Shown piece by piece: positions 36,601-48,241 of a stretch of DNA of 64,000 nt. Position numbers and translations under genes: made by a program. The stretch is from Trichosphaerium sp. ATCC 40318 (Eukaryota; Discosea; Flabellinia; Trichosidae). Every line of letters begins with the position of its first letter. The stretch's first letter is position 1. The notes under the pieces were generated by a model. That model had not been told where the DNA came from. It saw only the letters and a list, made by a program, of their open reading frames with translations, and made no database searches. The DNA is taken from assembly GCA_038496445.1 (NCBI GenBank), contig JALMLS010000466.1:434001-498000 (forward strand), given 5' to 3'.

Positions 36601-36680
36601 CTTCTAGTGATGCCTTAAAACATAGTTGGTTTGAAAAGAAGTACCCATTCGAGTTGTACATACCAGATAGTAGTAGTTAG
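33610..36680 (+). CDS. DYRK-family protein kinase with N-terminal LisH motif
   Basis: A dual-specificity, Tyr-autophosphorylating kinase. Exon 1 (METGVVNLVLDFLKAHNLQN, then AHKALTEEI) is a LisH dimerisation motif. A Ser-rich disordered region follows (SVTSASDISEEETDGYSRAE). The kinase domain (about 35.27-36.65 kb) has the Gly-loop region GRYEIISFLGAAAFSRAVK, the ATP Lys in CIKIITNNKDFFDQSLDEIK, catalytic loop LIHCDLKPENILI, KVIDFGSSCF, activation loop SSYVQSRSYRAPEVILG and DIWSLGCILAEL, ending FELYIPDSSS. The FFDQSLDEIKLL signature and SYVQSRSYRAPE loop place it in DYRK, closest to the plant/protist DYRKP group. The exons joining the LisH exon to the next one (33.7-33.9 kb) did not resolve into one clean frame, so that part is provisional. 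Confidence 0.85.
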
Positions 36681-36847
36681 ATAAGAAGGAAAAAAAAACA
36701 CTAGGCTAACGCAATTTTTTTTGTAAATATTTAAGTGAGTAATGGAGTTCAGAAACGGAATAAAAACGTAAAGATATCGTTATTGTCCCAAACCCCGATA
36801 TTAGTGTATACCTTAGAATGGTACTAGTGTATAGTAGCGTTTAAACC

Positions 36848-37065
36848 ATGAATACTTTCTCGTCAAGTGCTCATACCATCACGCTTTCACATTGGCAGAA
36901 TATTACAGATGAAGGTGACTCAAAGGTGCTCATACTCTAGATCTTAGTAGTACAGCACTTACAGATGAAGCAATTAAAGCACTATCTGGTGTTCATAGCA
37001 TTGATATCACTTTTTGCAACAACTTTACGGGTGAAGGTATTGATCTGAGTGGGTTCATACAGTAA
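36848..37065 (+). pseudogene. Leucine-rich-repeat gene fragment with a frame break
   Basis: MNTFSSSAHTITLSHWQNIT, then after an 11-base frame break AHTLDLSSTALTDEAIKALS and GVHSIDITFCNN, then a stop. The pattern HTLDLSxTxxTDExIKALxGVH repeats two to three times, as in LRR proteins of some protists and giant viruses. The break (GTGACTCAAAG, 36914-36924) is too short for an intron. No upstream or downstream exons extend the repeats, so this looks like a small gene relic in the gap between the DYRK and STAT-like genes. Confidence 0.5.
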
Positions 37066-37267
37066 GGAACAACTTGCTGTAACCAAAGTGAATCTATAAT
37101 TGTTCTGACAGCTAAAATAACAATTGTTTTGGCAAGTAGGCAGACTTCCAACAGTATTTAGTGTACAGACCAAGTTCGAAAGTGCCAGGAAACTACTACA
37201 TGATGTACTACATCTTGCTTGAAATTTTTATTATTTACAACTAGTTTTTTTTTTTTCCTACTTTCTT

Positions 37268-39694
37268 CTAAACACGTTTTCGCTTTAAGTCAATAGTACT
37301 AGATTGTTCACCTTCAACCGGACTATGCTGTGGTTGTAACCGGAATACTCTTTGATCATAAGGATTAGTGCTCTTGGCGCCTTGTTGAGCGCGTTTGGTT
37401 GCTTTACGATAATATCGTCCGAGTACTTGGTCTTTGTCGTGTTTAACGTACATCTTCTTACCATCTGGTGTAGTACGAAGTTGTAGAATGTAAACGAATG
37501 ATTTGTTTTCACCCAAAAAGTCAATGAGTGTTTTTTTCTTATCTGCTGTATCATCAGGTTGTATAAGGTAGTGTCTTGTCTCCTCTGGTTTGATTTTATA
37601 CGATATGACAAATTCCCCTTCCATACGCTTTGATAGACGTATAAGGAAGGTACCAACTTGCTCATCCTTCAAAGCGCGCTCTGCTTCTCTTCCAGTGACA
37701 AATGTGCATAAGTAGCTGAACAAACGTAAGCTTCTACGCGCCACTTCAAAACTGAACAAAATCAACGCACCCGTTATTAAACAACCACAGAAGGTGCTGT
37801 TGGTATCTTATCTTCTTCAAACCAGGACCTAACCAATTCCAAAACTGATCAAACTCTTTCTGGGTTATAACAGTTTTTTCCTCTACAATATTAACATCAG
37901 CAATGGTTTACACAATATACCTAAAGAAAAATCGCATACCTATGCCTTGATTGAACTTTGCTTTTAATAAGTAATCAAAGTCCGTTAAAAACAACGGACG
38001 TTGTATATCATTTATGTCTTGTTTTGTTGCTACCAAATAATGTTTTTGAAAATGATTCCAGAAGTACGGAATTGTGATTTCGAATTGATCTACAAAAGTA
38101 GGTATTGTGAATACAACGTGGTGAGAGTTTAATTAATAAGGTGTACCACCAAATGCATCTTGTTTTAACCAATAACCAGCAGCTTTCTTCCATTGGGAGT
38201 TTGTATTCGTCATTGAGATGAACGGTTTTGATGGAGCACTCTCCAGCAATTTTGTGAGCGTTGTACCATCAACTACAACCTACAAAGAACGAGTTAAAAC
38301 TAAAAACCACTTTCCAGATTGCTCAAAATCATCAAAAAAAAAGCTTCAAGTCAAACTTTACCTGTATCTGAACAGTAAATGCGATTGACACTAAGCTTGG
38401 GAATGTTCCAGAAGGGAATTTAAGATCATTGAATACAGCAACACCATTTTGATCAAAAACCTTTTTATAAGTCTCGAGCTCTTGATTTTTTTGTTTGTTT
38501 CTTTGTGCAATATTTAATAGAGTAGGTTGTACGTGTCCAGTGCTAACATGAGAAGCACGAGACGATGTGAGTAGTCGTAAAGAGAAAGTGCCAATAAATT
38601 TTTTATGCAATACAACACCTGCCTTCTCTTGAAATAAACCAAGATAAACAGGATCTCCTCTAAAGAAGAAGAAAATAAGCAAAAAAAAAAAAAAACTGCC
38701 GAAATTTATAACCTCTTTTTTCGGTTACTCACCTCTGACCGGCAACGCCTTGTTGTAAATACTCAACGTCTCCCTCGTATATTTGTATTTGTGGTAATAG
38801 ATGTGCTTTAATATATTCTGTAAGTTGCTCAGACGCCTTGAATTCTTTAGGTTCCAAAAACTGTTTTGTTTCAAGAGTCTAAATCCATAATTTAGTACTA
38901 CAACATGGACCTTAACAAAACTTTTCTCGTTGTGGACAACAAAAGGGTAGCTTCAACGAAATAAAAACCAACAACGTCACGATAAAACACGTAATCCATG
39001 GTGTCTCGGGTAGACAGAGACAAAAAAAATAGTGTACACAATAGTATACTTTGTAAAGAACGGACGATCAAAGTTCTAGCGTTGCGCACCTCAACTGATT
39101 GTAATATTTGCATAAGTTGTTGTTTACAAGCCTGTAATTCACCAACTACTGAAGCAAAATCGCTTTGAACTAAAGAAGCTCTAACATGTTGTAGTCTGAC
39201 TTCAATTTGTTTAACTTCTGAAATGAACCTTTTAAGAACGTGACGTAAGATTTTATGAACAAACTAAATTAAATACGCGTACAGGCCCTGAGAGAGTTTT
39301 TCCTTCTCTTGGAACCCGTCTCTGTGTAATTGATCCCCAGGCGGCATACCCTATGTATTTTTACATCTCAATATTACCAACTAAACACTCTACGTACGGG
39401 TTGCTTTTCTGAAATATTAAAATCAGTGGTAGGATCTAACTTCCGCATTCTTTTTTGTGGTGGTTGAAGCATCAAATCGTCCGTGGCCTCAACGTTCGTA
39501 TATAATTGTTCTACGCCTTGTAGTTGTTGTGTTATAGCTTCGTGCTGATCTGCTCGATTTTGCATGTGGCCATTTTCTACGTGCTGTGCGACACCAGGGG
39601 CATCGTAGGGGTCGTTTGGCGCGTCGCTTGGGCCCCAATTAAAATATCCTGTTGTAGCGCTGGCCTCCTGCGTGTAACTACCATAAACTTGCAT
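37268..39694 (-). CDS. STAT-like transcription factor with SH2 domain
   Basis: Probable signal-dependent DNA-binding protein. The start MQVYGSYTQEASATTGYFNW is followed by a Gln-rich region and a long coiled coil (VKQIEVRLQHVRASLVQSDF, ELQACKQQLMQILQSVETL). An Ig-like STAT DNA-binding core comes next (YLGLFQEKAGVVLHKKFIGT, TLTKLLESAPSKPFISMTNT), then the linker (EKTVITQKEFDQFWNW) and an SH2 domain (AERALKDEQVGTFLIRLSKR, EGEFVISYKI). The phosphotyrosine-binding Arg of FLIRLS is intact. After SH2 comes QVLGRYYRKATKR, whose Tyr pair sits where STATs carry the activating phosphotyrosine, and a basic tail ending DLKRKRV. The order coiled coil, DNA-binding core, linker, SH2, Tyr is the STAT layout; the wording is closer to Dictyostelium STATs than to animal ones. 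Confidence 0.83.
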
Positions 39695-39854
39695 ATTGCC
39701 ACTGTATTCATTATAAATAAACGAATAACGTGCACTTTTATAAAAAAACGTACAGCATCAAGTCCTCATCGTCAAGGTGATTATTGTGGGTCATGTTGCG
39801 TGACAAAAGCCAAAAGAGTTGTTTTACTTTGAGTTTTCTACACCAAAAAAGTAC

Positions 39855-40228
39855 ATGTTCACTAAACGAATGCATAATACCCGGATAAGTTCCGTAAACT
39901 GTTACCTTTTTTCCACAATAAAGGAAAACACTAATTGCAGATCGCGAACTGCGCTTGTATTTATTATGCTTACAAAAGTGAGCCTCTTGGAGAGGATGTA
40001 CCCTCAGATAGTGAGTCAAAGCGATTTGCGCGGGCAGAACGCGTAGTGTTACGCAAAGCGCGCACAACACGAATTTCTGTGGTGAGCACATTGGCAACCT
40101 TACCCCTAAATATCCGTCAGCGAAAAAACATGCTACTAAAAAGGAGGAAAGCTCTTTCTAAATTCGGAGGGACCCAAATCTTACCATCTGCTACGGGCGC
40201 TTGGTCTTGGTGTCTTTCTAGGAGATAA
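39855..40228 (+). CDS. Possible small basic protein overlapping the PMCA 3' end
   Basis: MFTKRMHNTRISS joins, across a 47-nt GTAAAC...TTGCAG intron, to IANCACIYYAYKSEPLGED and a Lys/Arg-rich stretch (RFARAERVVLRKARTTRIS, NIRQRKNMLLKRRKALSKFG), then a stop at 40228. Composition is protein-like and the tail faintly recalls the SLX9 rRNA-processing family, but I cannot claim homology. It would overlap the last 48 coding bases of the convergent PMCA gene and be divergent from the STAT gene. It may be an antisense shadow. Confidence 0.3.
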
Positions 40229-43200
40229 TCCTTCACCACCACTTATCAAGCTCTCTTCTTCTTCGTCTTCTGGGCCACCTTCAGCAAGGGACAAGCCATC
40301 GTTATCGTAACTCATTGGCTCAGCAGTAGGTTCTTCAGGCACACGAATAAACCTCAAGAGGAAGCCCTACAAGTGGTAAGTATGAAAATAAAGTGGTAGA
40401 GGCAACAATAGAATCACATACCCAAGGAAGCTCGATGATACCAGCTACAACACAGAATCCCCATTGCTTGATGTCTATACTATTGTAAGTGGCCAGTGCG
40501 GGACTAAAAAACACGTACTCAATGGTTTAGTTTGGGTGGCTTTGCCACCAAATTGAACAATAAGTGCTTGGACGGCCATGGTTGACACAATAACGCCCAA
40601 GAAAATCCAGTTGGTCCACAAGTGGCTAAATATATTGACACCTACAACGAGTATGAACACGGTAACCATAACTAATTGAGTACTTACCATCACCGAGTAT
40701 ACGAGCATTTAACTCATTGAAAATTTGTGCGAACACAAAAGCATTGAAAATAATTGTATTAGTGATTTCCTTTTTGACAACGTCGTTGTTTCCTGAGTAT
40801 AACCATGGGAACCATTTCTCGCCAGCATACAAGATACCGAACAAAAGGAACAATTGGTAAACGGAATGACCAATGATAAAGCGCCACATTCTAAGGAATG
40901 TTACTCTTTCTTCAAATCATTCTAGTACGTACTTGTATGTGATTAGCATACCATTACGGCCGTATGGTTTACGCTCGAGCAATGCAGGTGTTGGAGCCTC
41001 TGTGGCGAGGGCGAGAGCAGCGAGGGTGTCCATAATAAGATTAACCCACAAGAGTTGAACAGCTTTCAATGGACTTTCTCCTTCAGTGATAGCACCGACG
41101 AAAGCGATAGTTACAGCAACCACATTTACTAATAGATAGTTAATAATGTCTCTTCTAATGATTATAACACAGCGTACCAGTGAGCTGAAATTGGACAAAT
41201 TTACGAATAGAATCGTAAACATTTCTACCCCACATGACAGCCTTTACAATGGATGTGAAGTTATCATCAAGCAAGATGATATCTGAAGCGCTCTTAGCAA
41301 CTTCAGTTCCAGTAATACCCATAGCAAATCCTACATCAGCTTCTACGAGCTGTGGGGCATCATTAGTACCATCACCTTGAAATATGGGTAAGTAACAACG
41401 CTAAAAAAATATTGTGGAGTACCAGTTACAGCAACGACTTCACCCAACTTTTTCAATGCACGGACGACTCTGTATTTGTCACTTGGAGATGATCGAGCCA
41501 TAACTTGGAGGCGAGGAGCAATCTCAAGAACTTGAGCATCAGTCAATTGTCTGAACTTTGGACCTAGATGACGGGATAAGAGACTTTTCGAAACAACTTT
41601 AATTGCTCACCTTCAATAGCAATACCATCAGCAGTCAAGATGCCACATCGCTTAGCAATATTCTTGGCAGTAAGAATGTTATCACCAGTCAACATACGGA
41701 CTGTAATTCCAGCGCCTTGACATTGCTTTACGGCTTCTGGTACTTCTGGTCTGACTGGATCTTCAATACCAACAATAGCGATGAGTGTCATGTCTTTTAC
41801 AACATCGAAGTCATCTTCAATAGCTTTTTTAACAAGCTTTTTACCGTCTGGGAGTTTTCTTACAGCGAGAGACAAAGTACGCAAACCGTTTGAAGCGTAC
41901 TATTAGGTGTTACTAATGCACTAACGAAAATTGTAGGTACCGATTCAATAGTTTTGAGGAGTTCTTGCTTCTTTGCGTCAGTGAGTGTTTCCTCAGTTTT
42001 AGCACCATTCTTTGTAACCATGTAATCTTTGCACAAGTCAAGTAGAACTTCTGAAGCACCCTTGCAGTAGACAGTGTAGTCTGAGTCATTGTCCTTTATG
42101 ATAGTAGTCATCCTCTTTGCTTTGCTAAGCAGAATAATTAGTACCAAAGAAAGGTCTGCACTCTTACCTTGAGAATGGAATGATATGAGCGACATCAGCT
42201 TCTTTGCGGACAGTCTCGTATTTAGCACCAATTTTTTGGGTAAGAAGGAGCAAAGCACATTCGGTTTTGCTTCCAACGTAATCTGGTGGGCCAACATCTT
42301 GTTGGACAATGTAAGCGTTTGAGTTGACGCTAATTCCATCAACCAAAGCTTTGTATGTATCGGCATCAATGGAGTCTTCAGCAAGCTCATCGTCTTCATC
42401 AAACAATTTACCTAAAAAAACGTAAGGCTTCTTCCAACATCCACAATTATGCATACCGGCAACCCACGATTTGACAACGGTCATTCTGTTTTGTGTCAAA
42501 GTACCAGTCTTATCAGAGCAAATTTGAGTGGCGGATCCCATAGTTTCACAAGCAACAAGATGGCGAACCAAATTGTTGTCCTTCATCATTTTACCCATAC
42601 TGTAAGCCAAGGAAATGGTGACAGCAAGAGGCAAACCTAGAATAACTTAGAAGGTTGATAGCAAGCAAAAACACACCTTCAGGCACAGCGACAACTACAA
42701 TAGTAATTGAGGTAATGACAAACTTGACCATAATATCCAATTCTTTCCATTCCCAATCGATTCTGTCAACCATTCTGCCAACAGACCAACTAAATTCAAA
42801 ACTTAATTTCGTGCAACCTTTTGTTTGCGTTTGTACCGGATAATGAGAGCAAGGAAGATGAGCAAAGCAGCGCCAAATCCAAGTTTACCGACCATTTCAG
42901 CTAACCAATCTAGGCGTTCTTGGAGAGGTGTCTTTTCTGGCTCTTTGACAAGCAAACTCTTCAAAATACCCCATTGACTGCTGGTACCGACTGCAACGAC
43001 GACCATCTTACCAGTACCTTCAGCAATTGTACAACCAGAGAGGAAGATCATGTCTTTACCGCCCTTTTTGATTGCCATAGGTTCACCAGTCATAGAAGAC
43101 TCATCCGTTTTCAAACTGTGTCCCTCGATGTATAAACCATCTGAAATTAAAAAAATATTGTGTTAACACACTTTTCCGACTTTTTCGGGTTTGGTTTTCG

Positions 43201-44112
43201 TTTCTCGTACCAGCGGGTATGTAATCACCAGTTTCAAGTAGCACAATATCTCCAACAAGCAAATCGAATACAGAGATTACTTTCTGTTCACCATCACGAA
43301 CTACCTTAGCTGTTCTATCATTTGATCTTGTAGATAACTCTTTAAATTTTTGCGCTTGATTCCAATCATTACCGGCTGTCACAAGCGATACTAATCCAAC
43401 TATTTTGAAGTTAGAAAAGCGCCTTTATCTTCTTTTTGCAGCTCAAAAGTTCTTACCGGCTACAAGAATTGCAGTTCCTTCAATCCAACCGGTTTTGCGG
43501 TCGTGTCCTACGCTCATCTCAAGTATCTGATAATGCGTTAGTTAAAAAAAAAAAAGATACTAATTGGGCGTACGATACTGACGATAGCAGCGACTGATAG
43601 CAGCAACTAAGAATTTAGTGAGCGACGTGTTTTACGCGTTGGGAACACAAATTAACGCACCAAGATCTTATCTTGCAGTGCTTCCCAAAGAAAGGAGTAG
43701 AATGGAGGTACTGGAACCTCTGGGAAGCGATTTTCACCAAACCTATTGCATCACTAAGAATGAAATACCTTGTAATTGAAGAAACTAAGAACAATTGCTC
43801 TTGTGCGTGTAGAGTAGAAAACCGCTAAAAAGTTGCAAAAAGCCCAACGCACTCTTCAATTCTTTCCTCAAAAGGCGCTTCGCCCATGCTGAGACCCTCT
43901 TCTGCATCAGAACCAAGTTTTCTCACTAGAGCTTCAACAGCTCCGCTTTTTTGCAAGGTCTCCTCTGAAAAACCATTAATTAAGCTCTACATGCTCAACG
44001 CACTGTCGTCTTTATCTGTGATAAGGTCTACAAGTTCTTGGCGGCCAACTCCGAAGCCATCGCTTCTAATGTCTGCGACTTCAATTTCCACGAGGTCGTC
44101 TGACTTGTCCAT
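40181..44112 (-). CDS. Plasma-membrane-type Ca2+-transporting P-type ATPase (PMCA, type IIB)
   Basis: Pumps Ca2+ out of the cytosol using ATP. From [20 protein letters not shown] the exons give [16 protein letters not shown] and the early [16 protein letters not shown]. Actuator motifs follow, [17 protein letters not shown] and [12 protein letters not shown]. The phosphorylation site is [14 protein letters not shown] with the catalytic Asp intact. Then come the hinge [40 protein letters not shown], and late membrane helices ([40 protein letters not shown]). [16 protein letters not shown] with [18 protein letters not shown] is diagnostic for type IIB. The short tail ends SARSRW and has an acidic [12 protein letters not shown] patch. 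I see no clear calmodulin-binding helix. Divergent from the epimerase gene. Confidence 0.94.
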
Positions 44113-44435
44113 GATAGATAGCCGAAAACTAATCGATAAAACTTAATGCGTTTACCTTATGCATAAAATATGCAACACAAAGATTTAGGCGCCTAAAGTG
44201 TATAATTACGTGAACTTAGCGTAACCATGTTGTAAACCCTACATTCGGCATGCCTAAAGTGTCACTCAGTACGCAAAAATAGGACCTAAAATGGAACAAT
44301 CGTTTTTCGCGTTATTGGTACTCATAACATATTTCAAGAACTTACTTAGCGAGAAACAGGCACATTTCATAGCTAAGTCGTCAGTATCGTTTTTTTTAGT
44401 GCCTTAATTTGAACAACACAACAACAGCTAAAACA
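44113..44435. other. Divergent promoter region, no gene seen
   Basis: Shared by the PMCA gene (leftward) and the epimerase gene (rightward). A+T-rich, with no ORF of interest. Confidence 0.5.
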
Positions 44436-46061
44436 ATGTCGGAGAAACCACGTGTGCTTATTCTTGGTGGAGTAGGGTTTGTAGGACGAAATCTCGTTAC
44501 CTACCTTGTGAAGAACAACCTTGCCTCACGAATCTGTGTCGCTGACAAAGTTTTGCCCCAGGTTCGTAGTTAACTATTGAAACGGAACTGCTTCGGACTA
44601 TTTTGTAACGATCTGAATTAGACAGCTGGTTTGAGCGCTGAGGAGCTAAAGACTTATGAAAGCGAAATGGTTACTTTCAAACAAGCGAGTTTGGCTAAAG
44701 ATGGTTCGTTTTGTGCCCTTTTACTGATTTTAAATCAATGTAGCACACATCGAGAAAGTATTCGCTCACGATGGTGGAAACTGGAAGTATGTCATCAATT
44801 TGGCTGCTGTGACTAAATACAGTCAACCGTTTGAGGTTAGTCTCTGATCCAGCGCAGCGTTAGTACACTGTTACTAATTTGAGGCGTAAATACGCCCTCC
44901 CGTCACTCACGCGTCATGTCATAGGTATACAAGGAGAACATTATCGAGTTATCCCAAAAATGCGCCGCTGCTGCTAAAGCAAATGGTGCAGCACGTTATG
45001 TTGAGGTCTCCACTGCTCAAGTATACGATGCTGGTAAAAAACCATCTGTAGAGACTTCAAGTTTGAAGCCTTGGACACAACAAGCAAAGGTACAGAATAC
45101 TACTTATTCGCTAGCTACTGCAAAAAAAACAAAACTAAAAAAAAGTTATTGTATTCACATTTGTTAAAAAAGCAAAATCTGGCAAAGCATTGACCGTTAA
45201 ATTTTAGGCAAGTTTGGAAGCCGAGAACTCTGTAAAGGCCTGCAGTGGCTTGAACTACGTAATTGTTCGTCCTGCTATTATCTATGGTCCTGGTGACACC
45301 TCTGGCATTAGTACGTTATAATATATTTGTGAGTCGTTAGCGCCTTATACCTATTCTAGCTCCTCGTATTATTGCCGCCGCTACTTACAAGGTACTAATT
45401 CGTTGTTAATTTTATTTTTAAAATTCGCTTAAAATGATTACGCAACCAATATTGACCTGCTTTCTAGAAACGTAATAAGCCTATGGAGTTCTTGTGGACC
45501 AAAACTCTCAAGATCAACACTGTTCACGTCCGCGATGTTGCCACCGCTGTATTTTTCTTGTGCGAAAAAGGTGAATCTGGTGCCGTCTACAATCTCGCTG
45601 ATAAGAGCGAAACTGGTACGTGTAACGTTACAACCGTCAGCTGACATTCTTTTTTAAGACCAAGGAAGCATAAACAAGGTATTAGAAGAAATTTTCGGTA
45701 TCAAAACTGGTTTCAAGGGTACACTCATGTCCAAAACTGCTACAACTGTCTCCATGAAGACCGTAGCTGAAGTAGCCAATGATAAGCATCTCAAGCCTTG
45801 GTCCGAGCTTTGCAAAGACAAGGGAGTCCTTGACACACCACTTACCCCATACCTCGACGAGGAATTGCTTTACAATAACGGTCTATCAGTTGATGGTAGC
45901 GCTATTGAAAAGTTGGGTTTCAAATACAGCGAACCAAAGGTACAAAAATCTCGTATTTGGTGCATCACTAAGATTTTTTTTAGCTCAACGCTGGCCTTAT
46001 TCGCGAAGTCATTACAGATTTTGAGGCAAAGGGTTATTTCCCAAAAGGTGTAGCATCATAG
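44436..46061 (+). CDS. NAD-dependent epimerase/dehydratase (extended SDR)
   Basis: Rossmann-fold oxidoreductase or epimerase of unknown substrate. MSEKPRVLILGGVGFVGRNL has the extended-SDR nucleotide loop (GGxGFxG). YVINLAAVTKYSQPFEVYKE follows the third strand, EVSTAQVYDAGKK holds the catalytic-Ser/Thr strand, and IVRPAIIYGPGDTSG is the substrate-side loop. The usual YxxxK is weak: the position after PSVETSSLKPW reads QQAKASLEAE, with Lys but no clear Tyr. The C-terminus (LYNNGLSVDGSAIEKLGFKY, ending FPKGVAS) is complete. About 365 aa in many short exons. If the Tyr is really missing the enzyme may be atypical or non-catalytic. Confidence 0.85.
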
Positions 46062-46268
46062 ATCCGAGTTTATCTTTGTCTTACTGTAACCGTTGTAAAA
46101 TGGCAATAAATACCTGTGTTTAAAAAGATCGTAGTTGTTTGTGACACTAAACTGTTTGAAGAAAGTAGATTACTTGACCGCCAACGTTTTGCCTTTTTAT
46201 TGGTTTTTTTTAACACAGAAAGAAACATTCGCAATTTTTGAAGTTGAAAGTTTACAAAAACAGAAAGC

Positions 46269-47663
46269 ATGTGGCGCGTTATTGCCTATGATCAAGTGAG
46301 CTTACACAGTACGCTTGCTTGGTTGTATAAATTGCTAAATAGAGCACAGGAACTTTATCATCGCGTAATTCGCGCTCGTTACGCGTAAAAGTACGTAACG
46401 CACAACGCCCGTTCTATTCAGGGCCAAAAACATCTGTTATGAGCCAAGTGTTGGAAAAAACGCCAAAACAGGTGCGACCATACTTGTACGTCATTTAATT
46501 ACGCCGTGAAGCACTAAACTCAGAAAAATAGGGATTTGTTAAGATTGGATAAGCCTATTGGTTCTCAACTGCTCTACGCACCCTGCACGTGGGGATTAGC
46601 ATTCGGGGCACATGCCATCGGTGGTCTACCTTCTCTAGGGATGCTGGGTACAATTCGACAGAAAAACAATCCTTTGACACTTGTAGGCCTATTCGGTATT
46701 GGATCTGTAATTATGCGCGGCAGTGGTTGTGTTATTAATGATTTATGGGATAAAGAAATTGACAAAAAAGTGTGAAATTTTTTGGTGAAAAAAAAGACTG
46801 ACATGTTTAGGTTGAACGCACTCGCTCAAGACCTCTCGCTAGTGAACTCATTTCGCGCACACAAGGTACCTGAATCTAATGCCTAGGATCGAAGTACTTG
46901 AACTCACGTAACAATAGCTATTGGATTTCTGGGTGTCAATATGTTAATGGGTACTTCATTCTACTTTGGTAAATTTCTAATTATTGCAGGCCTTGGCGTT
47001 TTATTGCAGTTAAACAATCTTTGTATAGCTTTGGGTATTACAGTTTTACCACTTGTCGCTTTGTATCCAGCAGTTAAACGTGTATCTTATTGGCCTCAGC
47101 TGGTTCTTGGATTCACATTCAACTGGGGAGCACTAATGGGCTTTGCAGCAATCACGGGATCAATCTCAGCTGTACCAATATGCCTTTATATTGCAGGGAT
47201 CAGTTGGACTCTTATTTATGACACGATATATGCTCATCAAGATAAGAAAGACGATATAGTGGCTGGCGTTAAATCAACAGCTCTTTTATTCGGTGATAAC
47301 ACAAAGTACGATCTTTTTTATTTGCAAGTTTTTTTTTCTGAAATCCGAAAAAATGCTAAATGTGTGACAAGTTTTAGCGAAGCTTTTTGCTAACACTTAC
47401 CTAGGCGTACTTTATATGCTTTTACAGCAATTACAAGCACTGCGATGGTTGGCGCTGGTATAATGGCAGGTATTGCTTGGCCTTTCTATGCCTTTGCTGC
47501 GGCAGGAACTGCACAGCTATGCTGGCAGATAAAAACAGTTGATTTAGATAACCCTAAGGATTGCATGAAGAAATTCGTCTCCAACAAACATTATGGCTTG
47601 CTTATGTTTGCAGGTGTATTTTTTTCGTCACTTATGACTTATATGCCAACATTGGCGTTGTAG
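46269..47663 (+). CDS. COQ2: 4-hydroxybenzoate polyprenyltransferase (COQ2), ubiquinone biosynthesis
   Basis: A mitochondrial inner-membrane UbiA-family prenyltransferase joining the polyprenyl tail to 4-hydroxybenzoate. Exons begin MWRVIAYDQ and continue into an Arg/Ser-rich stretch ([20 protein letters not shown]), a plausible mitochondrial presequence. [19 protein letters not shown] opens the UbiA domain. The first Asp-rich motif is [20 protein letters not shown], the second [19 protein letters not shown]; both Mg2+-diphosphate sites are intact. Multiple membrane helices follow ([40 protein letters not shown]). It ends [10 protein letters not shown] at a normal length of about 390 aa. Confidence 0.93.
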
Positions 47664-48241
47664 TTAAACAAAAACACAAAGAACAAAAGATGTCTTCTTT
47701 TTTACCTTTTTTTTTCTTTTGTTCGTCACAATTTTGACACAACTTCGTTTGGATAATGTACGCTCTAGGCTCATTATTGTGTAAAAGAAGAAATAAACGA
47801 ACTCCGTCTTATTTTAAGTCCGTAAAGAACGGACAAAAAAATAGAGGTAAAACTCTGCCAACTCGCCCAAAATCTCGTTTTGTTATTAGCTAGATGCTCT
47901 TGTAAATTCCCAGCACTTCCGAATAATGTCAAACACAGGGAACAGTTTCATATCATTTCATGTTTAATTGTAATACACGTGAAGGAACAGTTATAAGACG
48001 AAAGTTTTTGGAAAGGGAGTTTATTGTGTACTAGTTATCAACTCAACCAAAATAAAAAAATTGTTTTAATCTGTGTTTTGGTATGAGTTTCATCGTTTGA
48101 GTGGGTGGTCCAATTTTAACCTTTTTACCACGTGTGCTGTAGTGTATCGGGACTTTTTTGCCATTATTTTTTTTGTAACTTTTCAACCATGGTATTCGGT
48201 AATCGCACAAACTCAAAGTAAGCGACCCTAGCAGTAAGCTC
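47664..48241. other. Intergenic, no gene seen
   Basis: Between COQ2 and the F-box gene, both on the plus strand, so it should hold the COQ2 3' UTR and the F-box promoter. Homopolymer runs occur near 47700. A long minus-strand frame (48043-48480) overlaps the F-box exon 1 and is its shadow. Confidence 0.45.

Noticed and set aside
40469-42640. Considered a SERCA (type IIA) identity for the intact P-type ATPase
   Set aside because: [36 protein letters not shown] and the N-terminal WEALQDK block are type IIB (PMCA) features.
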